Below, in pieces: positions 25,430 through 34,183 of a stretch of DNA of 60,316 nt. The notes below the pieces were generated by a model that had not been told where the DNA came from, made no database searches, and was given only the letters and a program-made list of their open reading frames with translations. Position 1 is the first letter of the stretch; each line of letters begins with the position of its first letter. The position numbers were made by a program, and so were the translations under genes. The stretch is taken from positions 1-60,316 of the forward strand of contig JAHHGV010000048.1 of assembly GCA_019359695.1 (NCBI GenBank). The letters run 5' to 3'. Source of the stretch: Brasilonema angustatum HA4187-MV1 (lineage in GTDB: Bacteria; Cyanobacteriota; Cyanobacteriia; Cyanobacteriales; Nostocaceae).

Positions 25430-25642
25430 CTAAATCTCGGCTTTGAGATAAATCCGGGTCTGCAATTTGATACAAGAAGGTATATCGACAGTCCGCCAGG
25501 GGAAACAAACCATACCACCAGCGACTGTCTCTAGAGCTTCATCAGATAATTCTCCTTCAGCAAACTGCGCTATTGGCTCTTGCTCGAACTCGGACTTGGT
25601 ATTCATAGCCTTAGAGATGACTTTTTTGAGTTCGTCTTGCAT
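25430..25642 (-). CDS. lanA: Class II lanthipeptide precursor, variant
   Basis: 70 residues with nearly the same leader as its three neighbours (MQDELKKVISKAMNTKSEFE) and the double-glycine cleavage motif ELSDEALETVAGG. The core after GG differs: 27 residues beginning MVCFPWRTVDIPSC and containing two Cys plus Thr and Ser, the residues needed for lanthionine rings. It is on the minus strand, divergent from lanM, with AGGAG close to the ATG. Co-located lanM and a C39-peptidase transporter support the call. The ring pattern cannot be predicted. Confidence 0.85.
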   Translation of the reverse strand: MQDELKKVISKAMNTKSEFEQEPIAQFAEGELSDEALETVAGGMVCFPWRTVDIPSCIKLQTRIYLKAEI

Positions 25643-25787
25643 TTTATTTTCTCCTATTTTCTATTTTTTTCTGTCAATCAATGTGTTGGGAAGTAAACCC
25701 AGTGAACAAAGAAGAACGTTCTATAAAAGCTCACTGGGTTAGAACCGTTTGGAACTTTCAGTAGTTACTGGTGTGTTCAGCTTACGC

Positions 25788-25991
25788 TTATACTTGATTG
25801 TTGGCGTTCCAAGACCGACTTTTCTTGCAACCGCAGAAAATCAAAGTTAGACCGACAAAAACACCGCCTGCTACTGACTCTAAAGCTTCATCAGATAATT
25901 CGCCTTGAGGAATCTGCTCAGTTGGCTCTTGCTTCAATTCTGAGTTGGTATCCATAGCTTCAGAAATGACTTTTTTGAGTTCGTCTTGCAT
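25788..25991 (-). CDS. lanA: Class II lanthipeptide precursor, copy 1 of 3
   Basis: 67 residues. The leader is MQDELKKVISEAMDTNSELK..., with the cleavage motif ELSDEALESVAGG as in class II leaders cut by a C39 peptidase. The 24-residue core starts VFVGLTLIFCGCKKSRSW and contains one Thr, two Cys in CGC, and two Ser, so up to two lanthionine rings are possible. The start has GGAGA(C) upstream. It is identical at protein level to the next two copies. Confidence 0.9.
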   Translation of the reverse strand: MQDELKKVISEAMDTNSELKQEPTEQIPQGELSDEALESVAGGVFVGLTLIFCGCKKSRSWNANNQV

Positions 25992-26137
25992 TTTTCTGTC
26001 TCCTATTTTCTAGTTTGTTTGTGTCAATCAGTGTGTTGGGAAGTAAACCCAGTGAACAAAGAAGAACGTTCTATAAAAGCTCACTGGGTTAGAACCGTTT
26101 GGAACTTTCAGTAGTTACTGGTGTGTTCAGCTTACGC

Positions 26138-26341
26138 TTATACTTGATTGTTGGCGTTCCAAGACCGACTTTTCTTGCAACCGCAGAAAATCAAAGTTAG
26201 ACCGACAAAAACACCGCCTGCTACTGACTCTAAAGCTTCATCAGATAATTCGCCTTGAGGAATCTGCTCAGTTGGCTCTTGCTTCAATTCTGAGTTGGTA
26301 TCCATAGCTTCAGAAATGACTTTTTTGAGTTCGTCTTGCAT
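26138..26341 (-). CDS. lanA: Class II lanthipeptide precursor, copy 2 of 3
   Basis: Identical in protein sequence to the copies at 25788 and 26488 and embedded in the second 350-bp unit. It has its own ribosome site and its own upstream and downstream DNA, so each copy can be an independent transcription unit or part of one long precursor mRNA. Gene dosage is the simplest role. Confidence 0.9.
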   Translation of the reverse strand: MQDELKKVISEAMDTNSELKQEPTEQIPQGELSDEALESVAGGVFVGLTLIFCGCKKSRSWNANNQV

Positions 26342-26487
26342 TTTTCTGTCTCCTATTTTCTAGTTTGTTTGTGTCAATCAGTGTGTTGGGAAGTAAACCC
26401 AGTGAACAAAGAAGAACGTTCTATAAAAGCTCACTGGGTTAGAACCGTTTGGAACTTTCAGTAGTTACTGGTGTGTTCAGCTTACGC

Positions 26488-26691
26488 TTATACTTGATTG
26501 TTGGCGTTCCAAGACCGACTTTTCTTGCAACCGCAGAAAATCAAAGTTAGACCGACAAAAACACCGCCTGCTACTGACTCTAAAGCTTCATCAGATAATT
26601 CGCCTTGAGGAATCTGCTCAGTTGGCTCTTGCTTCAATTCTGAGTTGGTATCCATAGCTTCAGAAATGACTTTTTTGAGTTCGTCTTGCAT
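26488..26691 (-). CDS. lanA: Class II lanthipeptide precursor, copy 3 of 3
   Basis: This third identical copy is the one nearest lanM and so has a unique upstream region (26720-26967) that is shared with the divergent lanM promoter. If the repeats are co-transcribed from one promoter, it is here. Leader and core are as in copies 1 and 2. Confidence 0.9.
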   Translation of the reverse strand: MQDELKKVISEAMDTNSELKQEPTEQIPQGELSDEALESVAGGVFVGLTLIFCGCKKSRSWNANNQV

Positions 26692-26967
26692 TTTTCTGTC
26701 TCCTATTTTCTAGTTTGTTAGTGTTAATTTAACCTTGATACTAACCAGAATATCGGCACAAAAACTAAATTGTCAATTTGTTTTTTTTAGGAAGAGAATC
26801 TAAAAAAATAGAAGTCATAATACAAGACAAGTTAAAGCAGCTTAAATAATTCTCAGCTTTAGCGAAAGAAATTGAATTGTGATTCAGAATTTTCATCATC
26901 TAAACTAAAAATCTAAATATCAGTAGAAAAAACATTCTGAACTCAACTAAAAGTAGGATGCAAATAA

Positions 26968-29900
26968 ATGGAAGTTTCACAGCAAGATTTACTCAAAATA
27001 GTTGAGCAAGCCAGTACACTTGGTGAAAGATTGGGCAATTACTTTGTTCCAGATGAAGTTGGAGACAACGACAAGCTGACTATGTCTCGCTTGAAAACTT
27101 GGTGTCAGGTTGTCACACAAGGGAATCCAGAAAAGTTAGCCAAACGGCTTGTCTGGGACAATCTGGACGTTGGCACTATGGTTAGGGTCCTCGGTACTGT
27201 CCGCCTTGCTGATGGACAACAACTCCCCGTTTGGGTAGAAACTTTGCGCGAAGCTTTGCTAACTGACTGGGACACAGCCTATGCAAGTACTTATCACTGT
27301 TTGGAAACCGAAAAGCCAATTCCCTTTGAAGAACTTTATCTGCCCTTTGTTCACATAGCGCTGCAGAAAGTTATTGCACAGGTCGGTGCTAGTTGGCAAC
27401 TCCTTTCCGAAGCAGTCCACATATATCTGGAACGTCAACTGCTGTTGAAGTTAGCGTCTCTTTGCGCTCAATCTCTGGAGTTTGAGTTTTCACAATTTAA
27501 AGCAGTAAGGGAATCAGCGTCCATTTCATTACCGGAACAACAAGGTAAGCATTCCAATGTGCAATACCAAACCTTTGTCAAAGATTTGACAACAGGAGGG
27601 CTGTTGTCTTTTTTCCAGAAGTACAGCGTCTTAGCACGGCTAGTGGCTACAGCAATAGACTTCTGGGTGGAGGAAAAAGCGGAATTTCTTCAGAGATTAG
27701 CATTAGACTTGCTAACTATCCAGCAAATATTTCAAGAACAGACAAGTCAGGTTGTTGAAATCCAAGGAAATTTCTCCGACTCTCACAATCAAGGACGCTC
27801 CGTCATGGCTTTGACCTTTGCCTCTGGATTGAAGCTAGTATACAAACCTAGAGGCTTAGCTTTGGAAACCGCCTATTTTCAGTTACTCGCCTGGTGTAAT
27901 CTGCATTTTCTCAAGACATTGCGTACAACGTCTCTACACCCATTTAAGATACTCAAAGTTATCGACTGCACCACCCACGGCTGGATGGAGTATGTAGAGC
28001 ATTTGCCGATTGAAGATGAAGCAGCCGCACAACGATACTACCAGCGTGCAGGCATGGTTCTATGTCTACTCTACGTGCTGCAAGGGAATGACTGCCATGA
28101 GGAAAATCTGATCGCCAGTGAAGAACACCCCGTGCTGATAGACCTGGAAACCCTTGTCCATCCTTGTGCTCGCGAGGTTAACCCTACAGAGGAAGTAGGG
28201 GCACAATCTTTAGCGAATCAGCAATTTTTTCAAGATTCCGTGCTGCGGACTGGATTATTGCCGAGATGGGAATTTGGCGCAGATGGAGGAACAGCACACG
28301 ACATTAGTGGTTTGGGGGGAGCTGGCGGAGAAGTCCCTTTTCGTATGCAAGAGTGGCACAACATTAACACTGACAACATGGCATTGGAGTATGAGCCTGG
28401 CATTATGCCACCTTCAGCCAATATACCTTTCCTTAATGGCATCGCCCTATCACCCCATGATTATGTTAATCAAATCGTGGATGGTTTTCGCCAGATGTAT
28501 CAGTTTTTGGCACAAAGGCGAGAAGAGCTTCTGGCAACTGATAGTCCAATAGCAGCCCTAGCTCATCAGAAAGTCCGGTTTTTATTTCGCAATACACAAC
28601 TATACTCTCATGTTCTGGGTAAAACTCTCCACCCGAAGTTTCTACAGCATGGTGTAGACCGTAGTATTGAACTGGATGTGCTAAGTCGGGCATTTTTGGC
28701 AGCGGATGAGAAACCTCCCATTTGGTCAATACTTGGGGTGGAACTACAAGCAATGGAACAAATGGATATTCCTTATTTCATTGCTGACTCCAGTAGTGAT
28801 GCTCTGGCACTCAATTCAGACCTAATCGTTAAGGGATATTTCAAAGAACCTAGCTATGACCGGATGATTTCTTGTCTACGGCAGCTTAATGATGGAAATT
28901 TAGCTCAACAGATTGCAATTATTCGGGGTTCTTTTTACTCGCGGGTCGCTCAAGGAATGACTACTGCCCTACCTACTGAGCGTGCTAGTGCTGATCGAAA
29001 TCTGGATGCAATGTCTCCTTTGACACAAGGACAACTGGTGCAGGAAGCACTAGAGATTGCAAAGGAACTGCAACAACGAGCAATTTACGCCGCTGATGGT
29101 AGCGCTACCTGGATTGGTATGGCGTACCTTCCTAAGGCAGAGCGGATGCAACTTCAGCCCTTAGGCGATGGTTTGTACGACGGTGTTTGTGGAGTCTCCT
29201 TATTTTTAGCGGCGTTAGCAAAGATTACTGGTGACGCGGGATTTCGAGATTTAGCGCTGAGCGCTTTGCAAGACCTGAGAAAAACCTTGCAGCACACAGA
29301 CCCGAACTCTCAGCGTAAAATCACAAAGCAAATCGGTATCGGTGGAGGCACTGGATTAGGGTCTATTGTTTATACATTGGTAGGAGTCAGTCAGTTTCTG
29401 GATGAACCGGAGCTTCTCGATATTGCGAGTCTTGCAGCTTCATTGATAACTCAAGAAAGCATTGCGAGCGATCGCCAATTTGACACAATAGCTGGGGCAG
29501 CAGGAACAATACTAGGATTACTAACTTTGTACCAAGCAAAGCCAAATCCAGCCATTCTCGATCAAGCCCAATCCCTAGGTTATCACCTGCTAAATAACCG
29601 TACCAAGAGCGAGACTGGATTTCGAGCTTGGGCAACTTTGGAAGACAAGTTAGCAACGGGAATTTCTCATGGTGCAGCGGGCATTGCCTACGCCTTAGTG
29701 CGACTGTACAAAACCACACAAGACCCAGTTTTTCTGGAAGCAGCAAAGGAAGCGATCGCCTATGAACGCAGCGTCTTCTGCCCCAATGATGGTAACTGGC
29801 CAGATGTACGAAATTTTTCCCTTAACAAAAGTAAACCATCTTTTATGACGAGTTGGTGTCATGGTGCTCCTGGCATTGGTTTAGCCCGTTTGGGAGCTCT

Positions 29901-30252
29901 TTCGATACTTGATACAGCAGAAATTCGCCAAGAAATTGCGGTCGCCATAAACACGACTGAGCAATTTGGTTTACAAAACATCGACCATCTGTGTTGCGGT
30001 AACTTTGGCAGAATGGAGGTATTATTAGTAGGAGCTTGCAAGCTGTCGCGTCCGGATCTGTTGAATACTGTCCAAAAACAGGCAGCACGAGTTGTAGCAA
30101 GGGCAAAACAAGTTGGTACTTTTGATCTGTTTTCTGAACTTTCCGGAGATATTTACAACCCAGGTTTCTTTCAAGGCACTGCTGGAATCGGTTATGAATT
30201 ACTGAGGTTAGCATATCCAGAATCGCTTCCTTCAGTGTTGTTGTGGGAGTAA
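26968..30252 (+). CDS. lanM: Class II lanthipeptide synthetase LanM
   Basis: 1094 residues, usual for LanM. The N-terminal two thirds are the dehydratase (DUF4135), with YKPRGLALE and GNDCHEENLIASEEHPVLIDLETL (about 373-396), the kinase-like residues that phosphorylate and eliminate Ser/Thr. The C-terminal third is a LanC cyclase with Gly-rich repeats (GDGLYDGVCGVSLFLAAL, GISHGAAGIAYAL). Zinc ligands are C964 (SWCHGAPGIG), C1009 and C1010 (HLCCGNFGR). The CCG motif instead of CHG gives a Cys3 zinc site, as in ProcM-like synthetases known for wide substrate tolerance. It is divergent from four precursor genes, its probable substrates. A 30-bp palindrome follows 24 bp after the stop. Confidence 0.97.
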   Translation: MEVSQQDLLKIVEQASTLGERLGNYFVPDEVGDNDKLTMSRLKTWCQVVTQGNPEKLAKRLVWDNLDVGTMVRVLGTVRLADGQQLPVWVETLREALLTDWDTAYASTYHCLETEKPIPFEELYLPFVHIALQKVIAQVGASWQLLSEAVHIYLERQLLLKLASLCAQSLEFEFSQFKAVRESASISLPEQQGKHSNVQYQTFVKDLTTGGLLSFFQKYSVLARLVATAIDFWVEEKAEFLQRLALDLLTIQQIFQEQTSQVVEIQGNFSDSHNQGRSVMALTFASGLKLVYKPRGLALETAYFQLLAWCNLHFLKTLRTTSLHPFKILKVIDCTTHGWMEYVEHLPIEDEAAAQRYYQRAGMVLCLLYVLQGNDCHEENLIASEEHPVLIDLETLVHPCAREVNPTEEVGAQSLANQQFFQDSVLRTGLLPRWEFGADGGTAHDISGLGGAGGEVPFRMQEWHNINTDNMALEYEPGIMPPSANIPFLNGIALSPHDYVNQIVDGFRQMYQFLAQRREELLATDSPIAALAHQKVRFLFRNTQLYSHVLGKTLHPKFLQHGVDRSIELDVLSRAFLAADEKPPIWSILGVELQAMEQMDIPYFIADSSSDALALNSDLIVKGYFKEPSYDRMISCLRQLNDGNLAQQIAIIRGSFYSRVAQGMTTALPTERASADRNLDAMSPLTQGQLVQEALEIAKELQQRAIYAADGSATWIGMAYLPKAERMQLQPLGDGLYDGVCGVSLFLAALAKITGDAGFRDLALSALQDLRKTLQHTDPNSQRKITKQIGIGGGTGLGSIVYTLVGVSQFLDEPELLDIASLAASLITQESIASDRQFDTIAGAAGTILGLLTLYQAKPNPAILDQAQSLGYHLLNNRTKSETGFRAWATLEDKLATGISHGAAGIAYALVRLYKTTQDPVFLEAAKEAIAYERSVFCPNDGNWPDVRNFSLNKSKPSFMTSWCHGAPGIGLARLGALSILDTAEIRQEIAVAINTTEQFGLQNIDHLCCGNFGRMEVLLVGACKLSRPDLLNTVQKQAARVVARAKQVGTFDLFSELSGDIYNPGFFQGTAGIGYELLRLAYPESLPSVLLWE

Positions 30253-30276
30253 ACAGCGATAGTTTCGCGCCTTATA

Positions 30277-30306
30277 TGTAGAGACGTAGCATGCTACGTC
30301 TCTACA
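30277..30306. repeat. 30-bp perfect palindrome after lanM
   Basis: TGTAGAGACGTAGCA is followed directly by its reverse complement. It lacks a T-run, so it is more a dispersed palindrome than a classical terminator. It supplies the first ATG of the downstream open frame. Confidence 0.9.
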
Positions 30307-30422
30307 CAGATCATCTTATTAGCAACCGAATTGGCTTTTATGTACAAAGTCCACCCGAAACAATTGCGAGTCTGACCGAAACATTGTGTATTGTTGTCGC
30401 TGGTTACTTCTGTTATCCTGCT

Positions 30423-31367
30423 ATGAATCACTGGCTGAAAACTCAATCCCATCCTGTCCGCTTTTTGCTTTACTTGGAATGGGGGTTGCTGTTCATGGCG
30501 ATCGCCTTCTCCTTCACAGACGCTACCGCTCCCACGGCGCAAAGCGCAATCGCGGCTATCTCCCTAGAGCCGAGGTTATTGCCGCAACTATGGCTCCCCA
30601 AGGCACTCGAACTGCTCATGCTGGCTGTGTTTGCATTGACCGGTGGCATATTACCCAGTCGTAGATTTGCTACCAAAATGCTGTACATTGGCATACAGTT
30701 CAGTTTAGTTTTGGCATGGCTGGCTTTAAGTGGACAGTTGTGGCTGTTACCAGTTCTGTTGCTAATCGTCGTGATTCGCAGTTGGTTTTTGTTAGCATTA
30801 CCCGGACGTTGGACATTGGCAGGATTTGTTTTGGCAATTATGTTACTCACAAGAGTGCAACAGCTTGGTAGCAATGACACAGCTGCGTTGTTCAATCAGT
30901 CACCGCAAGATTGGTTAAGCCAGTGGAGTGATGTTTTTTGGTTTGCAATTGTACTGTTACTACTGATGCAGTTGATGCAGTACGTGCTGGTAGCGCAACA
31001 GATGCAACAACAACTAGCGCATGAGCAACAACGATGGCGACAGTACACTCAACAACAGGAGGAACTCACTGCACTCAAAGCACGCCACCGCATCGCCTAC
31101 GAAAGCTATGATGCACTGGGACATACGTTGATTGCCATCAACATTCAGTTACAAAGCGCGTTAAAACTCTGGTCTATTGACCCTAGTCAAGCACAAAAGT
31201 TTTTGGCACAAGCCCAACACCTTGGAGTCACGACCATGCAAGAGATTCGCAATTGTGTTCGTGTACTACGCATGCATAGTATACCACCACGAGCAGAACT
31301 GTCCTGTGAAACCAAAGACCAAGACACCTCTCAAGAAACACAGGGGTGTAAGGGTGTAGGGGTGTAG
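30423..31367 (+). CDS. Degenerate membrane histidine kinase: phosphoacceptor His replaced, ATPase domain missing
   Basis: 314 residues from ATG 30423; the frame is open from 30291, but that ATG lies in the palindrome. Five or so membrane helices (FLLYLEWGLLFMAIAF, LELLMLAVFALTGGIL, LVLAWLALSGQLWLLPVLLL and others) are followed by a coiled segment and a HisKA_3-type dimerisation helix. Where the paralogue at 18477 has RIARDLHDSLGQT, this one has RIAYESYDALGHT: Tyr (codon 31107-31109) replaces the His. The protein ends soon after, in low-complexity repeat-encoded QGCKGVGV, with no HATPase domain. It is probably a decayed kinase, or a sensor that titrates partners. Confidence 0.7.
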   Translation: MNHWLKTQSHPVRFLLYLEWGLLFMAIAFSFTDATAPTAQSAIAAISLEPRLLPQLWLPKALELLMLAVFALTGGILPSRRFATKMLYIGIQFSLVLAWLALSGQLWLLPVLLLIVVIRSWFLLALPGRWTLAGFVLAIMLLTRVQQLGSNDTAALFNQSPQDWLSQWSDVFWFAIVLLLLMQLMQYVLVAQQMQQQLAHEQQRWRQYTQQQEELTALKARHRIAYESYDALGHTLIAINIQLQSALKLWSIDPSQAQKFLAQAQHLGVTTMQEIRNCVRVLRMHSIPPRAELSCETKDQDTSQETQGCKGVGV

Positions 31368-32104
31368 GGGTGTAGGGGAGCCAGTACTTGATGAGGGTCT
31401 CCCTCCGTAGGTATCTGGCGTGAAAAAGGTGTTTGTTTCATTCCCGCTCTTGCGCAGTCGTGCCGCAGGCATAGGGCTTCCCTTCGGGTAGGTAGTGCCG
31501 TGCCGCGAGCAAGGTACGGGGCGCTATCGCAAACGCTAACGCGGCGCTCTCCGCTTGATACAAATCTTTTTTCAAAGGTGGGCGCCCTCCCCACCTTTGA
31601 TAGCGCAGCGTGCCGCAAGGCGTCCGGATTTTCCTTTCCCCCACACCCTTACAACGCCCTTCGGGGAAGACCTTCGGTCTCGCTGCGCTAACGCCAGTCG
31701 CCTAGGTCGGGAAACCCTCCTGCAGCGCTGGTCTCACCAGATGCCTCAAGTCGGGGAACCCGCCCACGGCACTGGCTCCCCTTACACCCTTACCTCCCTA
31801 GTTTTTGTAATAGCTGCGACCTCTTTTGACCTTAGTCGTAGTTATTTTTACTTATTGGCTTAACTTTAGTCAAAAGGAATGTATCTATTTGGTTGTAGGA
31901 TTCTAGACGTTTTTCAGATGTTTGTTCCTGGTTGAATCTCTACGATGAATATAGTTCTTAAAAGAATGAAAAAGTTGTATCAAACCTATACATGACTGGC
32001 AATATAACTGAATCAAAAATAAGATTGAACTTTTATCTAATAGGAGCGATCACTTACCTTTACATCGGTAGGACATTCTCCTATAGATAAAAAGAAGAAA
32101 AGCT
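31368..32104. other. Repeat cluster, no gene
   Basis: It begins with GGGTGTA tandem units (from about 31343). It then has modules shared with 13.8, 15.2 and 21.3 kb (GGTCTCCCTCCGTAGGTATC; CGCCTAGGTCGGGAAACCCTCC..GCAGCGCTGG) and a hairpin TCAAAGGTGG/CCACCTTTGA (about 31573-31602). AT-rich promoter DNA for the haem sensor occupies the last 250 bases. Confidence 0.6.
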
Positions 32105-33169
32105 ATGATAGGTCATTCTAAGCTGGCTACTAAATTTACCTTGCTCCTTTCACTAGTTTTTATAGGCGCTATCTTAATGAGTAGTTTTGCTTTATCAAAA
32201 GCACTTGAGCATAGAGCTGAAGATGAAATAAACTATCGGGGTCAGCTTCTCATACAAATGATAAATTCAGTAAGAGATTATACTGCTAACCACGTAACAA
32301 CTCTCGTTGCACCTAACCTGGAAACTCAACAAAATTTCATTCCCGAAAGTATACCAAGTTTTGCAGCCAGAGAGGTGTTTGAGAATCTACGCAAAAACAA
32401 AGAATATAGAGATTACTTTTACAAAGATGCCACACTCAACCCGACAAATATAAGGGATAAAGCTGATGAATTTGAAACCCAACTTATAGAGCGCTTTCGT
32501 AACGAACCAGGGTTGAAAATCTTATCAGGTTTTCGGAATATGTATGGAGACGAATTATTTTATAGCGCTCGTCCTTTTACTCTTAAAGATTCAAGCTGTC
32601 TTCGCTGCCATGGCACTCCAGAAACAGCCCCTAAGAGTTATCTAGAAACCTATGGAACAGAAAACGGTTTTGGGTGGAAGCTCAATGAAGTTATTGCTAC
32701 TCAAATTGTTTATTTTCCTGTTAGTGAAGTTTTTGACAGAGTTTATAAGGCTTTTTTCTTATTTATCGCAATTTTCATTAGTGTTTTTACCCTGGTCATT
32801 TTTACATTTAATCATTTGCTGAAGCGAAACGTTCTCCAGCCCATCAAACCAATGGCTCAACTGGCTCAAAAAATTAGCACTGATACATTTGTTTTTGATC
32901 GAAATGAGAAAGTTGAACTTAGAAATTTGGTTGCGATCGCTAAGCGCAATGACGAGTTAGGACAGTTGGGACAGGTTTTCCTAAGAATGGTTCATCAAGT
33001 CTACACTCGTGAGCAACGCTTGAAAAAACAGATGCAAGAACTCAGCATCCAGATTGACGAAACCAAGAAAGCTCGTCAAGTGGCTGAAATTGTTGATGCA
33101 GAATACTTTCAAAATTTAAGTGTACAGGCAAAAGAAATTAGAAAAAAATGGGCAGAACCCGACTCGTGA
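32105..33169 (+). CDS. Tll0287-like haem-binding membrane sensor with HAMP domain
   Basis: 354 residues. N-terminal membrane helix (LLLSLVFIGAILMSSFAL), then an extracytoplasmic Tll0287-like (DUF3365) domain with the c-type haem motif CLRCH at 165-169, followed by a PVSEVFDR segment. A second membrane helix (AFFLFIAIFISVFTLVIF, about 217-238) is followed by a HAMP domain (NVLQPIKPMAQLAQKI) and a long coiled coil. No kinase, cyclase or phosphatase output is attached, so the signal must go to a partner. The MinD-like ATPase 57 bp downstream is the obvious candidate. Redox or gas sensing is inferred from the haem motif. Confidence 0.88.
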   Translation: MIGHSKLATKFTLLLSLVFIGAILMSSFALSKALEHRAEDEINYRGQLLIQMINSVRDYTANHVTTLVAPNLETQQNFIPESIPSFAAREVFENLRKNKEYRDYFYKDATLNPTNIRDKADEFETQLIERFRNEPGLKILSGFRNMYGDELFYSARPFTLKDSSCLRCHGTPETAPKSYLETYGTENGFGWKLNEVIATQIVYFPVSEVFDRVYKAFFLFIAIFISVFTLVIFTFNHLLKRNVLQPIKPMAQLAQKISTDTFVFDRNEKVELRNLVAIAKRNDELGQLGQVFLRMVHQVYTREQRLKKQMQELSIQIDETKKARQVAEIVDAEYFQNLSVQAKEIRKKWAEPDS

Positions 33170-33226
33170 ATAAGAGTAGAAAGCTCTTATATTTTTATTT
33201 CATTTGACTGCTATTGGGAATACATT

Positions 33227-34042
33227 ATGTCTAAAGTTGTATCCGTTCATTCATTCCGTGGTGGAACTGGCAAATCAAACGTAACTGCTAACCTAGCAAC
33301 TATCATCGCTCGTTCTGGTCAACGAGTTGGCATTGTCGATACCGACATTCAATCACCTGGAATCCACGTCCTTTTTGGTCTGAATGAGGAAAAGATAGGC
33401 TATACTCTGAATGATTATCTGTGGGGACGCTGTGCCATTGAAGATGCTGCCTACGATGTCACTCCACTTCTCAAGATGAGCCACAAAAACGCTGGCATCA
33501 GAGGTAGTATTTACCTGATTCCCTCCAGTATTAAAACTGGCGAAATATCTAGGATATTGCGTGAAGGATATGACGCACGGCTACTCAACGAGGGCTTCCG
33601 CAATCTCATCCGCCGTTTTAAACTGGATTACTTATTGATTGATACTCACCCTGGTATTAATGAAGAAACCTTGCTTTCTGTGATTCTTTCTAATGTATTA
33701 GTTATTATCCTGCGTCCAGACCACCAGGACTACCAAGGTACGGCAGTCACCGTAGATGTTGCTCGCAAATTAGAGGTGCCTAAAATGCTGCTGGTTGTTA
33801 ACAAGGCACTACCAACAATCAACTTTCAAGCTTTAGGGCAACAGATGCAAAGAACTTACAACACAACTGTGGCTAGCATTCTACCTGTTTGTGAAGAGAT
33901 GTTTCAATTGGGTAGCAGTGATGTTTTCAGTCTGTGCTATCCGAATCATCCTTGGACACAGGGTGTGAGTGCGATTGCAAAACACATCGTTCCAAACAAA
34001 ATAACAAGTTTCTTGGGCGAGAAGAGTTATCTCAGATTTTGA
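33227..34042 (+). CDS. MinD/ParA-family ATPase
   Basis: 271 residues with a deviant Walker A HSFRGGTGKSN (about 8-18), switch I VDTDIQSPG and Walker B LLIDTHPG. The signature lysine of the KGGxxGK motif is Arg (R11), while the P-loop lysine is kept. MinD/ParA proteins use ATP-driven dimerisation to position or activate partners, often on the membrane. No clear amphipathic membrane-targeting helix was noted at the C-terminus. Its pairing with the haem/HAMP sensor directly upstream suggests a two-gene signalling unit. Confidence 0.9.
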   Translation: MSKVVSVHSFRGGTGKSNVTANLATIIARSGQRVGIVDTDIQSPGIHVLFGLNEEKIGYTLNDYLWGRCAIEDAAYDVTPLLKMSHKNAGIRGSIYLIPSSIKTGEISRILREGYDARLLNEGFRNLIRRFKLDYLLIDTHPGINEETLLSVILSNVLVIILRPDHQDYQGTAVTVDVARKLEVPKMLLVVNKALPTINFQALGQQMQRTYNTTVASILPVCEEMFQLGSSDVFSLCYPNHPWTQGVSAIAKHIVPNKITSFLGEKSYLRF

Positions 34043-34183
34043 CTTGCTTTGTTGTGAATTTACAGCACTTTTCATTTGCATGAACTACAAACTATATGCT
34101 GAGGGCACAGTTAGCTCGTGCCCTACAACCTACACCACAACTACTCTACTGTTTGGAAACTCCTTGCCAGAAAACTCCTTTGC

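Larger units (their letters stand above)
25670..26719. repeat. Three tandem 350-bp repeats carrying identical precursor genes
   Basis: Sequence recurs with a period of exactly 350 bp three times; the only differences noticed are a few bases at the outer left edge. Each unit carries one complete precursor gene and the hairpin AACCCAGTGA.../TCACTGGGTT around AGAACGTTCT (about 25696-25738, 26046-26088, 26396-26438). Identity of the non-coding parts shows a very recent amplification or ongoing gene conversion. Confidence 0.95.

Noticed and set aside
25670-26719. Tandem repeats as a CRISPR array
   Set aside because: The period is 350 bp with complete genes inside, not short repeats with unique spacers.
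31438-31863. Overlapping open frames in the 31.4-31.9 kb region
   Set aside because: Repeat-derived; the frames do not continue beyond the repeats.
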